Shown one piece after another: positions 1 through 8,461 of a stretch of DNA of 64,000 nucleotides; the first letter of the stretch is position 1; every line of letters starts with the position of its first letter. The position numbers were made by a program, and so were the translations under genes. Source of the stretch: Paenibacillus sonchi (GTDB lineage: Bacteria; Bacillota; Bacilli; Paenibacillales; Paenibacillaceae); contig NZ_CP068595.1 in the NCBI RefSeq assembly GCF_016772475.1, forward strand, positions 5,952,001-6,016,000, given 5' to 3'. Under the pieces are notes generated by a model, which was given only the letters and a program-made list of their open reading frames with translations, was not told the origin of the DNA and did no database searches.

Positions 1-511
1 GCTCTGCCACAGGAATACCGCGCAGGGCCTCATAATCAGATAACACCATCCTTCCACCCGCTTCAGCGCCGGGCAATCCGAAGCCGATCGCCTGTATAGC
101 AGGATACCGGTTAAGCAATTCATCAACAATGACTTCGAAGCAGGCCAAATCTACCTGTTCTACAGGCCGGTTAGCTTCATACAGACAGCGTCCAAAAAGT
201 GTAACCACCGTACAGCGGATACAGATTCTCCCGCGCTCTTCAAAAGGAAACAGGATCAGCGCCAAAGCATGCTCATCATTGTATATGTATTGCCGGGCAG
301 GCCTTCCCCCGCTGGATGAAATCTGCCCCGCCGCCAGCACCTCATTCTGCCGGGCCAGCACCTCAAGCACGGAGCCGGCGGTAACAATGCTGAGTCCCGT
401 GTCCTCGGCGATCTGCCGTTTGGTAGCCTGTTTGCGTTCCTTCAGGACACGCCGCACCAGGTTGATATTCACTTCCTTGATCACCAGAGCATTGCCTCCG
501 ATGTTCTTCAT
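1..511 (-). CDS. ROK-family transcriptional regulator (partial)
   Basis: This is the N-terminal part of a ROK (NagC/XylR-like) repressor; the rest lies beyond the left edge. The visible protein starts MKNIGGNALVIKEVNINLVR and carries an N-terminal winged helix-turn-helix (about residues 15-70, with KRQIAEDTGLS and a recognition-helix region around TAGSVLEVL). It then enters the ROK kinase-like fold, including AIQAIGFGLPGAEAGG near the edge. The ATG at 511 is preceded by AGGTGAGGG. ROK repressors usually sense a sugar or sugar phosphate and control carbohydrate genes. The target cannot be told here because the following genes are off the window. Family call is firm; function is inferred. Confidence 0.85.
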   Translation of the reverse strand, partial: MKNIGGNALVIKEVNINLVRRVLKERKQATKRQIAEDTGLSIVTAGSVLEVLARQNEVLAAGQISSSGGRPARQYIYNDEHALALILFPFEERGRICIRCTVVTLFGRCLYEANRPVEQVDLACFEVIVDELLNRYPAIQAIGFGLPGAEAGGRMVLSDYEALRGIPVAE

Positions 512-591
512 CTGCCCTCACCTCATTTATTATAATACTTTATAAAAGAATTTTAATAAATGGTTTTTTTATCGCGTGAGGATATAAATAA

Positions 592-616
592 GCCTGGCAG
601 ATGAATCCTGCCAGGC
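592..616 (-). terminator. Rho-independent terminator after the 2-oxoacid oxidoreductase operon
   Basis: A perfect 9-bp stem (GCCTGGCAG / CTGCCAGGC) with a 7-nt loop lies 35 bases beyond the stop codon at 651. It is followed on the minus strand by a weak T-rich stretch. Confidence 0.7.
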
Positions 617-650
617 CGCAAATTATAAATGATTACAGATATTATAAGTC

Positions 651-2957
651 CTACAAATCCGGGTGCTCGTGTTTGGCTTTGAGACGGGTCCAGCGGCGCT
701 GTACTTCACTTTCGAAAGCGCGCAGCGCAGGTTCGTTCTCCGGCTTGAGCAGATGGCGGGTTTTGCCCATCGTTTTCAGCCATGCAGAGACTTCTACCCG
801 TTTGTCCTTGTCTTCAGGGTTGTACGTAATCGTTGTCGTCCCCTGCTCTACTTCATACAGCGGGAAGAAGCAGGATTCCACGGCCAGCGACACAATATCC
901 GTACCGTCCTTGTCTTCACTCATCCAGTTAAGCGGGCAGGCAATGAGAATCTTGCCGTAGACCAGGCCTTCATTCTGTGCGTACCACTGGGCTTTGGCTG
1001 CCTTTTTGAGCAAATCCTGGGGATAAGCCTCACAGCCGGTGAACACATAAGGGATATTGGTGGCCGCCATGATCTGTGCAGTATCCTTATGCTGGGTTAC
1101 TTTACCCTGCTGCGTTTTGCCGATGCTTGAAGTCGATGTACGGTGGCCGAGCGGTGTGGAGTACGACTGCTGAGCCCCTGTATTCATGTATCCTTCGTTG
1201 TCATACTCCACAATAATCATCTTGTGGCCGCGCAGTGCCGCACCGATGGCCGGGCCCATACCGATATCCATCCCGCCGTCACCAGTAACCATGACAAAGG
1301 TGAAGTCTTCCTTCAGGCCAAGTCCATCCAGCTCACCGCGGCGTTTGCGTTCCCAGAACATTTCCACAACACCGGACAGCGTAGCTGCACCGTTTTGGAA
1401 CAGGTTGTGGATGAACGTCGATTTATGAGCCGAATAAGGGTAGCCGGTAGTCGTAACCATCGCGCAGCCGGTGTGGTACAGGGCCACAATATCCCCTTCG
1501 ATGCCCTTGAAGAACAGCTCCAGGCCGGAGAAAATGCCGCAGCCCGGACATGCGCCATGTCCCGGTGACAAGCGTCTTGGTTTCTTCATCAGGCTGCGGA
1601 CCGGCGGAACCCTTACGCTAAGCTTGCCTGTCTCTTCATTCTGCTTCACAGTGATGAGACCTGTCTTCAGGGATTCAAAACTCATCGGCTTCAGCAGACG
1701 CTTAGGCGCTTTGTCCGGCGTTCCCGGATTGTGGCCGTAGTAATCAAACGGAATGTCCACCCGGTCAGCAACTACTGCATCCATTGCCAATTGGAAGAAA
1801 TGATGTCCGTCCTCGGCGTAAAAGTCTTTGCCGCCCAGGCCGTAAATACGGCTGATTACCTTGGTAGTGGTGTTGCCATATGTGAACAGCGCCGCCTTGA
1901 TTTCGTTGACCATATTGCCGCCGTGTCCGCCGACCGAATCCGCACGGTCCCCAACCGTAATAGCCTTCACATTCTTCAGCGCTTCAGCAATTTGCTTCTG
2001 CGGGAACGGACGGATCATGTTCGGGGAGATGGCTCCGGCTTTGATTCCTTGCTGGCGGAGCTGGTCGACCACATCCTTGATAATCTCCGATGCGGAGTTC
2101 ATCAGGAACACGGCAACATCGGCGTCCTCCATCCGGTACTGCTCGATCATCGGATAATAGCGTCCGGTCAGCTCGGCAAATTCTTGGGCAATCTCTTCAA
2201 AGACTTCTCCGGCATTATACATGGCAACGGATTGCTGGTAACGGTTGTTGATATAATCAGGCTCGTTCATGTACGGGCCGACAGTTACCGGATTGTTGCG
2301 GTCCAGTGTGTCTGTGAAGCCCACAGGGGGCTGCTCGCCTACGAACTTATGAACATCTTCGCGGTGGGCAAAAGCCTGGACACGGCGCTTCTGGTGGGAC
2401 GTGAAATAGCCGTCGGAAGCGACCATGACCGGAAGGCGGACCTTCGCGTGCTCAGCCAGCTTCAGGGCCATCAGGTTCATGTCGTAGACAGACTGAGGGT
2501 CCCGGCACATCAGAATCGGCCAACCGGTGTTCAGGGCAAAATACAAGTCAGAGTGGTCGCCGTGAATGTTGAGCGGGCCTGAGATCGAACGGCAGATCAG
2601 GTTCATGACCATAGGCATGCGTGTACCTGCTTGTACAGGCATTTGCTCCAGCATGAACATATAACCCTGGGCGCTGGTTGCGTTGAATACACGTCCGCCC
2701 GCCGTCGATGCGCCGTAACAGATCCCCGCTGAGCTATGCTCACCATCTGAAGGAACAAGCATGATGTCATGCTGCCCGCTGGCTTTCATGGTATCCAGGA
2801 ACTGGGCAACCTCAGTCGATGGCGAGATCGGGAAATAACCCATCACATGATAGTTGATCTGATGGGCGGCATAAGCAGCCATTTCGTTGCCGGATTCATA
2901 TAGGAATTTCTGCTCCACTTTGGCAGAGCCTACTTCTTTTTCATAATCGATAGCCAT
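651..2957 (-). CDS. 2-oxoacid:ferredoxin oxidoreductase, fused alpha-beta subunits
   Basis: This is the catalytic part of a pyruvate- or branched-chain-2-oxoacid:ferredoxin oxidoreductase. Such enzymes oxidatively decarboxylate a 2-oxoacid to acyl-CoA and CO2 while reducing ferredoxin. In 768 residues it joins an alpha domain (about 15-400, with FPISPSTEVAQF and ATSAQGYMFMLEQMP) to a beta domain (from about 455). The beta domain has the cluster motif GHGACPGCG and further cysteines at HTGCAM and IACPLNW, plus the thiamine-diphosphate-binding GDGGMDIG and a following EYDNEGYMNTG segment. The ATG follows AAAGGTGG. The gamma-delta fusion gene sits 26 bp upstream in the same operon. The exact 2-oxoacid cannot be decided from sequence alone. 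Confidence 0.85.
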   Translation of the reverse strand: MAIDYEKEVGSAKVEQKFLYESGNEMAAYAAHQINYHVMGYFPISPSTEVAQFLDTMKASGQHDIMLVPSDGEHSSAGICYGASTAGGRVFNATSAQGYMFMLEQMPVQAGTRMPMVMNLICRSISGPLNIHGDHSDLYFALNTGWPILMCRDPQSVYDMNLMALKLAEHAKVRLPVMVASDGYFTSHQKRRVQAFAHREDVHKFVGEQPPVGFTDTLDRNNPVTVGPYMNEPDYINNRYQQSVAMYNAGEVFEEIAQEFAELTGRYYPMIEQYRMEDADVAVFLMNSASEIIKDVVDQLRQQGIKAGAISPNMIRPFPQKQIAEALKNVKAITVGDRADSVGGHGGNMVNEIKAALFTYGNTTTKVISRIYGLGGKDFYAEDGHHFFQLAMDAVVADRVDIPFDYYGHNPGTPDKAPKRLLKPMSFESLKTGLITVKQNEETGKLSVRVPPVRSLMKKPRRLSPGHGACPGCGIFSGLELFFKGIEGDIVALYHTGCAMVTTTGYPYSAHKSTFIHNLFQNGAATLSGVVEMFWERKRRGELDGLGLKEDFTFVMVTGDGGMDIGMGPAIGAALRGHKMIIVEYDNEGYMNTGAQQSYSTPLGHRTSTSSIGKTQQGKVTQHKDTAQIMAATNIPYVFTGCEAYPQDLLKKAAKAQWYAQNEGLVYGKILIACPLNWMSEDKDGTDIVSLAVESCFFPLYEVEQGTTTITYNPEDKDKRVEVSAWLKTMGKTRHLLKPENEPALRAFESEVQRRWTRLKAKHEHPDL

Positions 2958-2983
2958 TATTCATTCCACCTTTCTTCCGAGTA

Positions 2984-4000
2984 TTAGGCCTGGGTAATCA
3001 GATCAAACTGGTGGTGCACCGTATGGCTGTCCGCATAGCCTTCCTTCTCGCGCTGGCTTGACAACGCCGAGGTCGGGCATGCGCCCACACATTTCAGGCA
3101 GCCCTTGCAATATTGATAATCGATGCCTGTCAGGTACATTTGCGAACGGCCCTTGCGGTCAACCCGTTCCTCCCATACAAAACACTGATCCGGACAAACC
3201 GTATCGCACTGGGCACAGTGAATGCACGCTTCGAGATCAAACGCCGGGAGCATACCGGAGCGTGAAATGCTGAGATTCTTCAGGAATGTGCTGCCCGGAT
3301 TAATAATCGAGCCGCCCATCGGCTGAGTGTCGTAACCCAGAACACCAATATCGGAACGGACATATTCAGGCATGCTGTCACCGGCAGCCAGCTCAAACTG
3401 CATAAATTCCACTTCATTATAACCGCGCTCAAACGTCGAAATGGCCGACTGTACAGCCTGCGGATATTTTTTGCCGAGGGACTTCTCAATAACGCCCTTC
3501 ATGGTTTCGGTATCGAGAAACGGACAGAGCCGGAACAGCGCGCCCAGCATCGCCATATTTACACGGTTCTTCTCTTTCAGGGCAATGCTGGTTGCATCGA
3601 TCACGGCAATGGTTCCGGCCTTCATCTTCAGCAGCTCCTTCAGCTCCTCCGGCGATTTGGCCGAATTTACCAGTACCGTGCTGTGCTCAAGGATACCGCT
3701 GGTCACGTTGACGGTCTTGGCCAGCGCTTCATGGAACACGCCCACAACATGCGGACGTTCTACCGGCGAAGTATCGCGGATAGGCGTGTTCAGATCACAG
3801 AAGCGGATATGCGCCTTAACGGCAGACCCCTTCTTCTCCGAGCCGTAAGACGAGAAACTGACACCGTTCAGCCCTGCGCCGACCACTCCCGCTTCCGCGA
3901 GCATCTTGCCTGCCAGGTTCGCTCCCAAGCCTCCAATGGATTCCAGACGAATCTCGAAAAATCCAAGATCGTTAACGATTGGTAATTGTACCACCGACAA
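2984..4000 (-). CDS. 2-oxoacid:ferredoxin oxidoreductase, fused gamma-delta subunits
   Basis: This 338-residue partner of the alpha-beta protein combines a gamma domain (about 10-190, with IGGLGANLAGKMLAEAG near the start) and a ferredoxin-like delta domain. The delta domain holds two [4Fe-4S] motifs, CIHCAQCDTVCPDQC and CKGCLKCVGACP. Electrons from the thiamine centre would leave through these clusters to ferredoxin. The start is TTG at 4000, chosen because AAAGGGG lies at normal spacing upstream and the next residues (SVVQLPIVNDLGFFEIRLES) lead straight into the domain. It is first in the operon, and the long upstream region presumably carries the promoter. Confidence 0.85.
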   Translation of the reverse strand: MSVVQLPIVNDLGFFEIRLESIGGLGANLAGKMLAEAGVVGAGLNGVSFSSYGSEKKGSAVKAHIRFCDLNTPIRDTSPVERPHVVGVFHEALAKTVNVTSGILEHSTVLVNSAKSPEELKELLKMKAGTIAVIDATSIALKEKNRVNMAMLGALFRLCPFLDTETMKGVIEKSLGKKYPQAVQSAISTFERGYNEVEFMQFELAAGDSMPEYVRSDIGVLGYDTQPMGGSIINPGSTFLKNLSISRSGMLPAFDLEACIHCAQCDTVCPDQCFVWEERVDRKGRSQMYLTGIDYQYCKGCLKCVGACPTSALSSQREKEGYADSHTVHHQFDLITQA

Positions 4001-4064
4001 AACCCCTTTCTAAGTGTCAAGTAGAATAACATCCTTATGACTTTTTCAACGATTGTAACTTGAT

Positions 4065-4079
4065 TTCGCAGGTCGCGAA
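4065..4079. promoter_or_regulatory. Candidate operator upstream of the oxidoreductase operon
   Basis: An inverted repeat TTCGC-N5-GCGAA lies 65 bp upstream of the TTG start at 4000, inside a 360-bp non-coding stretch (4001-4362) that must hold the promoter. Further out, 4203-4222 (TTGTGAACAATATGTGTCAA) and 4303-4330 contain loose TGTGA/TCACA-like half sites reminiscent of redox-regulator sites. None is a perfect match to Fnr or Rex, so the regulator is unknown. Confidence 0.3.
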
Positions 4080-4362
4080 GTGACAAATCTTGCATTTTCC
4101 ACGCTTGGGGAATCACAATAATTTATGGATTTCAATCGATTTCTTTATACGCGACAGTGCTGCGTTACTTTAATAGAAGATAATCTGCCATAAAAACGAC
4201 AAATTGTGAACAATATGTGTCAAATTGCATTTCCCAAGTCGAATGTGGAACTAATGTCACCCTTAATTTAGCAATAAAATTAAAAATTAAGATGTTAAAT
4301 TTGTCACATAAAACATGATAAATATCACAGGCTTGAAACATGTCCCGCCCGAATTCAAAAAA

Positions 4363-4384
4363 GCCCGTCCGCTGCCGGACGGGC
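4363..4384 (-). terminator. Rho-independent terminator after the GH8 gene
   Basis: A perfect 9-bp GC-rich stem (GCCCGTCCG / CGGACGGGC) with a CTGC loop is followed on the minus strand by six T. It lies 26 bp beyond the GH8 stop codon. Confidence 0.9.
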
Positions 4385-4409
4385 TTGTGCTTCATCGCCG
4401 ACTCTTCAA

Positions 4410-5642
4410 TTAGTAAGTCCACCAGTTGCCGGACATTACGATCATCGAGAACAGCTTGATGCTGTCTTCATAATAGTCTTCCGCAGCACTGCCGGAGGTA
4501 TGGCTCCAGAGTGAATTCAGCCAAGCCTGATTGGATGCGGAAGTCATTGCACTGACGCCAAAGGGAGCGTAAAAAGCTCCGCTGTTGTAGCTTCCGAATG
4601 TGGAGCCGTTCAGCTTGTAGCCGTCCTTGATATTTCCCGGGGCGCTGTTGACCTTCGATTTGATCCAGCTGTTCATCTGATTCAACTGGTTCAAGGCTCT
4701 GTTATCTCCGGTAAGCAGGTAATCCGTTGTAATGCGCCAAGGCGTCCGGCAGGAGTTATAGTTGTAATTTCCGTCATTTGCGTCTTCCAGGAAGCCCGCT
4801 GCCGCCGGCTTGTAGACGCCTCCCGAATATACGACAAAGTCAGGCAGGAGTCCGGTGCTGGAGCTGTATCCGCTGTAAAGGCTGTTAATAATGGTGTAAG
4901 TTTTGTCCGTCACGTTCTGCCAGCGGGAATCTCCCGTCGCCGCCTGGAAGGCTTTGAGATGATTCAGCATAAAGTCCGACGGGCGTGTGGCCGTATTGTA
5001 CGTGCCGCTGTTAGCCCAATCCCCGAGCCGGATCGTCCACTGGCTCTGATTAATTTCGTTATCCATAATGGCGTTAATGATATTATTGGCTGCCTGCAGA
5101 TAGTTGACCGTACCGCTGCTTCCCCATTGTTTATGGGCGAGAAGCAGCGAGAAGGCGATGTCCATGTCTCCGTCGGTCGCGGAATCCTCGCCTTCAATGT
5201 TCTGAAAGCTGCTGTTTTGTTTCCAGGACATTAGATAAGGGTCGATGGAGCTGGGATGCGCAGTATAATAGTTATACAGGCCGTTGTAATACGTCTGGGC
5301 GTTGCTGTCGTAACCGGCCATCAGCACCGTGAACAGCATGCCATAGCCGTGTGCTTCAGATACCGTTTCCCCGGCCGAGTTATATTTGACATAATATTTG
5401 CCGGTGCCGGCAGGTTTGAGATATGCAGCCTTCCATGCATCCCATTTGGTCTTCACCGCATTGTCCATCACCGTTTGCGTCACATTATCCGGTTTGATCG
5501 TCCCGCCAGTATACGTGGTATGCTGGGGAAACGGTTTGTTCACTGCTGCAAATGCTGAGCCCGCAGGCAGGATAAAGATCGCCAGACATAACAATACGAA
5601 AGATTTCCAGTGCCACATACGCTTCCCTTGATTTTTCATCAT
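4410..5642 (-). CDS. Secreted glycoside hydrolase family 8 (endoglucanase/chitosanase type)
   Basis: The 410-residue protein has an N-terminal signal peptide (positive MKNQGKRMWHWK, hydrophobic core, likely cleavage after the AFA near residue 33), so it is exported. The mature part is a complete GH8 barrel. The general-acid glutamate lies in SEAHGYGM (about E96), and the family signature ATDGDMDIAFSLLLAHKQW carries the catalytic aspartates (about D157 and D159). GH8 members cut beta-1,4 links in cellulose, lichenan, xylan or chitosan; Bacillus and Paenibacillus relatives are often chitosanase-glucanases. The ATG at 5642 is preferred over a TTG three bases upstream because GAGGAG is then at proper spacing. 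It is a single gene with its own terminator. Confidence 0.88.
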   Translation of the reverse strand: MMKNQGKRMWHWKSFVLLCLAIFILPAGSAFAAVNKPFPQHTTYTGGTIKPDNVTQTVMDNAVKTKWDAWKAAYLKPAGTGKYYVKYNSAGETVSEAHGYGMLFTVLMAGYDSNAQTYYNGLYNYYTAHPSSIDPYLMSWKQNSSFQNIEGEDSATDGDMDIAFSLLLAHKQWGSSGTVNYLQAANNIINAIMDNEINQSQWTIRLGDWANSGTYNTATRPSDFMLNHLKAFQAATGDSRWQNVTDKTYTIINSLYSGYSSSTGLLPDFVVYSGGVYKPAAAGFLEDANDGNYNYNSCRTPWRITTDYLLTGDNRALNQLNQMNSWIKSKVNSAPGNIKDGYKLNGSTFGSYNSGAFYAPFGVSAMTSASNQAWLNSLWSHTSGSAAEDYYEDSIKLFSMIVMSGNWWTY

Positions 5643-6683
5643 CAATCACTCCTCAAAGTTTGGTAGACCTCAGCTTCAAAAAGCTTTGTGCAAACTCACC
5701 CTGGAAGCATACCCTTTGTTAGTAACATTTCGGATAATCGGTAATGCAGTCTGGTTCCTCACCTCCCTGGCAGCATCTGATTGGCAGCTTGCAGCGCGAA
5801 AAAGTTAAAGCGCTTTAACTTTTGCAGCAAAAAAAGAAGAGTCCTACACACAACGAAATTGCAAATAAGTACATAATTAATATATTATTCCAATCTATCA
5901 GTGTCAATACGTATAGAACAAAATTACCCTGGCAGGTGAATAACAACATTGGGCTTACGGCCGCAGGGATTCGCCACCGCTCCAAAATTAACGGGGGCAT
6001 GCTGAAGACGGACCGTTGTACTCCTCGCGATCTATCCGCAGCCGTTACGGACCGGAAAGCCGTTATAAATAGAAGATTCGTCTATTCCGCAGGACAAACG
6101 GACTGAGATGCCTTTATTTGTCCCTTTCCCCTTTATTCCAGGCTCCATAAATGATATAACGACTCCTGAGTCCGTATCCGCTGAAAAAGTAAGATTTTTG
6201 GCAAAATAAGGGCTCCTCAGTCCGCTACAGTCCGCGGATGGAGCCCAATTCCCCTGCATCGCTTATATCCTGTGAGGCTTCCAAGATATCCACACTTTTT
6301 TACACTATATAATTTCCTATACAATGAAATAAGAGGGAAGTCGCTTCCCCCAAAACCTATAAAATTCTTATCTTAGAGCAAAAACACCTGTGCCGTCCTC
6401 CAAGGGACAGTGCAGCCGTCTTGCTTCTAACGTTACCTGGAGAACGATTCACCTTGAATTCTACGGCAACTCTTTAAGTGGAAAAAGGTCAACTAATTTG
6501 CCGGAGTACCCTATCCTCGGGCAGATGAAGTGGAAAAAGGATCACTAATTCAGCCCATTTCGCCATTGGACCAGAAATGTGGCCCAATTTATACGAAAAT
6601 AACTTTTCCGCTTCACAGCTCGAAAGTGAGTTTCGCTTTAAAGATTCTCTAAATCGGAACTTCATTTTTTTAAAAAGTGGTTA
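5643..6683. other. Long non-coding stretch between the GH8 gene and the IS110 element
   Basis: No convincing gene is present; short open frames lack ribosome sites and family motifs. It contains a 24-bp palindrome at 5800-5823 (listed separately) and two related segments near 6161 and 6211 (GACTCCTGAGTCCG and GGCTCCTCAGTCCG). There are also two similar segments near 6477 and 6530 sharing AGTGGAAAAAGG and ACTAATT. Confidence 0.6.
5800..5823. promoter_or_regulatory. Perfect 24-bp palindrome, candidate LacI-family operator
   Basis: The 24 bases form a perfect palindrome with the core GTTAAAGCGCTTTAAC, centred on the CG at 5811-5812. The AAAGCGCTTT core is typical of LacI-family operators. It resembles a cre site but lacks the usual TG at the left end. 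It lies about 160 bp upstream of the GH8 start, so sugar-dependent control of that gene is the simplest inference. Confidence 0.6.
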
Positions 6684-7923
6684 TCATGTGGTAGGTGTCA
6701 GTTCCACTTGGTAGCCTAGCTTTTGAAGTTTTTTAATCAGGTAGTTTGCGGTCTGCTCTGGGGTGTTCAGATATTCCGTCCCGAGCTCTGTATAGGGGAC
6801 TTTATCCCGAAGCATCACATACATGATTCGGATCATCGCATGGGCTAATGCGATGATGGCTTTCTGTTTTCCTGCCCGTTTCACGATCCGACTGTACATG
6901 GCGGAAAGCCGATTATTCTTGGACTTACTCGCCGCCCAAGCACACTGGACGAGTACGGCTTTCAGAACTCGGTTCCCGCGTTTGTTCTTTTTACTTTTTT
7001 TTACCGGCACTCTCATGGTTGGCTGGACACACCCCCACCCAAGAGGCCAGGTGGGCTTCGCTTGGAAAAGGAGACATGTCGGTACCCAGTTCCGCCACGA
7101 TGCTCGCCGCCGCATCGGTGCTCACGCCTGGAACGGTATCCAGCAGTTCAATTTCCTTCATGTATGGCTGCACCAGTTCCTCAATTTCAGCTTCCAACGT
7201 CTGGATTTCACTCTCCAGATACTGCAAATGTTCCAAATGACGCCGGATCATCTTCCGGTGATGCAGGCGCAGTCGGCCGTTCAATGCCTCCACAAGGGAA
7301 GGCACCTTCATCTTCAGCCGGGTATGAACCAGCTTGCGGATCTCATGCACATCCAGCACTTCGCCATTCACCATCGAGTCCAGTAGCGCACGCCCGGAAA
7401 CGCCAAAAAGATCGGAGACATACGTGGTCAGTTTAATGTTGGCATCTTGTAGAATTTTGTGAATCCGGTTCTTTTCTTGCGTCGCGTTTTGCTTCAGTTT
7501 GCGCAGATACCGGGTAAGGTCACGCAAATCGCGGATGGGCTCGTCCGGGACAAAGCTTCCCTCAATCAAGCCACAACGGTGGAGCTTGGCGATCCACTCG
7601 GCATCCTTGACGTCAGTCTTCTTCCCGGGCATATTGCGGATATGATGCGGGTTGGCCAGCGTGATCGTACAGGTGCTCTCCAGAATGTTCCATACGGGTT
7701 TCCAAAAGACCCCTGTACTTTCCATGGCAATCTCGGTACATCCCTGCTGCTCCAGCCACTCCTGTAACCTCAAAAGCTCACGGGTTGTGGTTCCAAACGT
7801 CTCGGTCACCGACCTGGGTTTCTTCTCCAGAGGGCCACTCAGCAGACAAACCACCACTGTCTCCTGATGAATATCCAACCCGGCACAACGTTCACGAATG
7901 GCATCCATATTCCCTACCTCCAA
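6684..7923 (-). pseudogene. IS110-family transposase, frame interrupted at an A8 run
   Basis: The N-terminal 310 residues contain the DEDD RuvC-like nuclease motifs: LDIHQETVVVCLL, the glutamate in AMESTGVFW, and the DVKDAEW pair. They run into the Transposase_20 domain with GVCPANHESAGKKK and then stop at 6991. The remaining domain (KKNKRGNRVLKAVLVQCAWAA onward) continues in the +1 frame to a TGA at 6684. The switch occurs exactly at eight consecutive A residues on the minus strand (6995-7002). Seven A would give one uninterrupted 412-residue protein, the usual IS110 size. It is either a broken copy, a sequencing error, or a gene using transcriptional slippage. Confidence 0.85.
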
Positions 7924-8100
7924 GCCAAAAGTATGCGTGGATCATGCAACCTAAAGAGATAAAATTTTATACACGTGCTCGTGGCAACACTCGGCGATCC
8001 TCGTCGTTGCAGTGGGTCAGATTAGGTTTCGGGATGTTTCACCAATATTGAATCGACCTCTGATCCACGGCACAATTTTACCAAATATTCACTCTGACTT
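6684..8100 (-). mobile_element. IS110-family insertion element (boundaries approximate)
   Basis: The element is recognised by its DEDD transposase reading frame (6684-7923). IS110 elements lack classical terminal inverted repeats and have non-coding ends; in the IS110 group the end upstream of the transposase encodes a bridge RNA that specifies donor and target. Here the upstream non-coding side is about 7924-8100. It contains GCAAC at 7984-7988 and GTTGC at 8006-8010 as a possible stem. CGTGGATCA near 7937 is matched by TGATCCACG near 8058. Exact ends and any target-site core could not be fixed from this copy alone. Confidence 0.6.
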
Positions 8101-8408
8101 CACCTGATTTTCATGACCGACGGTGGCCGCCAGGCCATGGGTGATTAGGTTTACTTTTTCCACTTCAATCTCAGGATTTCTTGATTTCCGGAAAAATAAG
8201 TTCCCTTTTTCCAACTATCACGCCTGACGAAGACGCCGGTAAGCGAATGCTGGCTGGAATTAGGATATCTAGACCGGCGAATCCCTCAGAACTCGGCCTT
8301 GGGCACTCCGACAACGGCATTTCTGCCGTTGCTCGTTACAAGTTCGTCCAAAGATTGGGGGAAACTTCTCTTCTCCCAAAACAAAACATATAAATTCTTT
8401 TAAAAAAA
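8101..8408. other. Non-coding stretch between the IS110 element and pncB
   Basis: No gene is apparent. Segments near 8150 and 8195 are rich in the CTTTTTCCA motif also seen, in the other orientation, near 6480-6535 on the other side of the IS element. A short hairpin repeat sits at 8311-8331. Confidence 0.5.
8311..8331. repeat. Single copy of the CAACGGCA..TGCCGTTG hairpin motif
   Basis: The sequence ACAACGGCATTTCTGCCGTT with the following G closes as an 8-bp stem. It matches the core of the four 51-bp tandem units at 45017-45237, so it appears to be an isolated member of the same repeat family. Confidence 0.6.
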
Positions 8409-8442
8409 GCTGTCCTGTAAGAGATTCTCCTACAGCGACAGC
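8409..8442 (-). terminator. Rho-independent terminator after pncB
   Basis: The stem GCTGTC..GACAGC, extended by TGTA/TACA pairing, is followed on the minus strand by seven T (8402-8408). It ends the NAD salvage operon. Confidence 0.85.
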
Positions 8443-8461
8443 CCTCAAATCCTGGCCCAGC

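Noticed and set aside
4203..4222. Rex or Fnr box before the oxidoreductase operon
   Set aside because: Only about half the positions fit either consensus, so it is kept as a hint and not called as a site.
4165..4422. An 85-codon minus-strand frame upstream of the 2-oxoacid oxidoreductase
   Set aside because: It runs through the GH8 terminator hairpin and lacks a ribosome site and any motif.
5822..6106. A 94-codon plus-strand frame after the palindrome
   Set aside because: No ribosome site, no similarity to any family I know, and composition typical of intergenic DNA.
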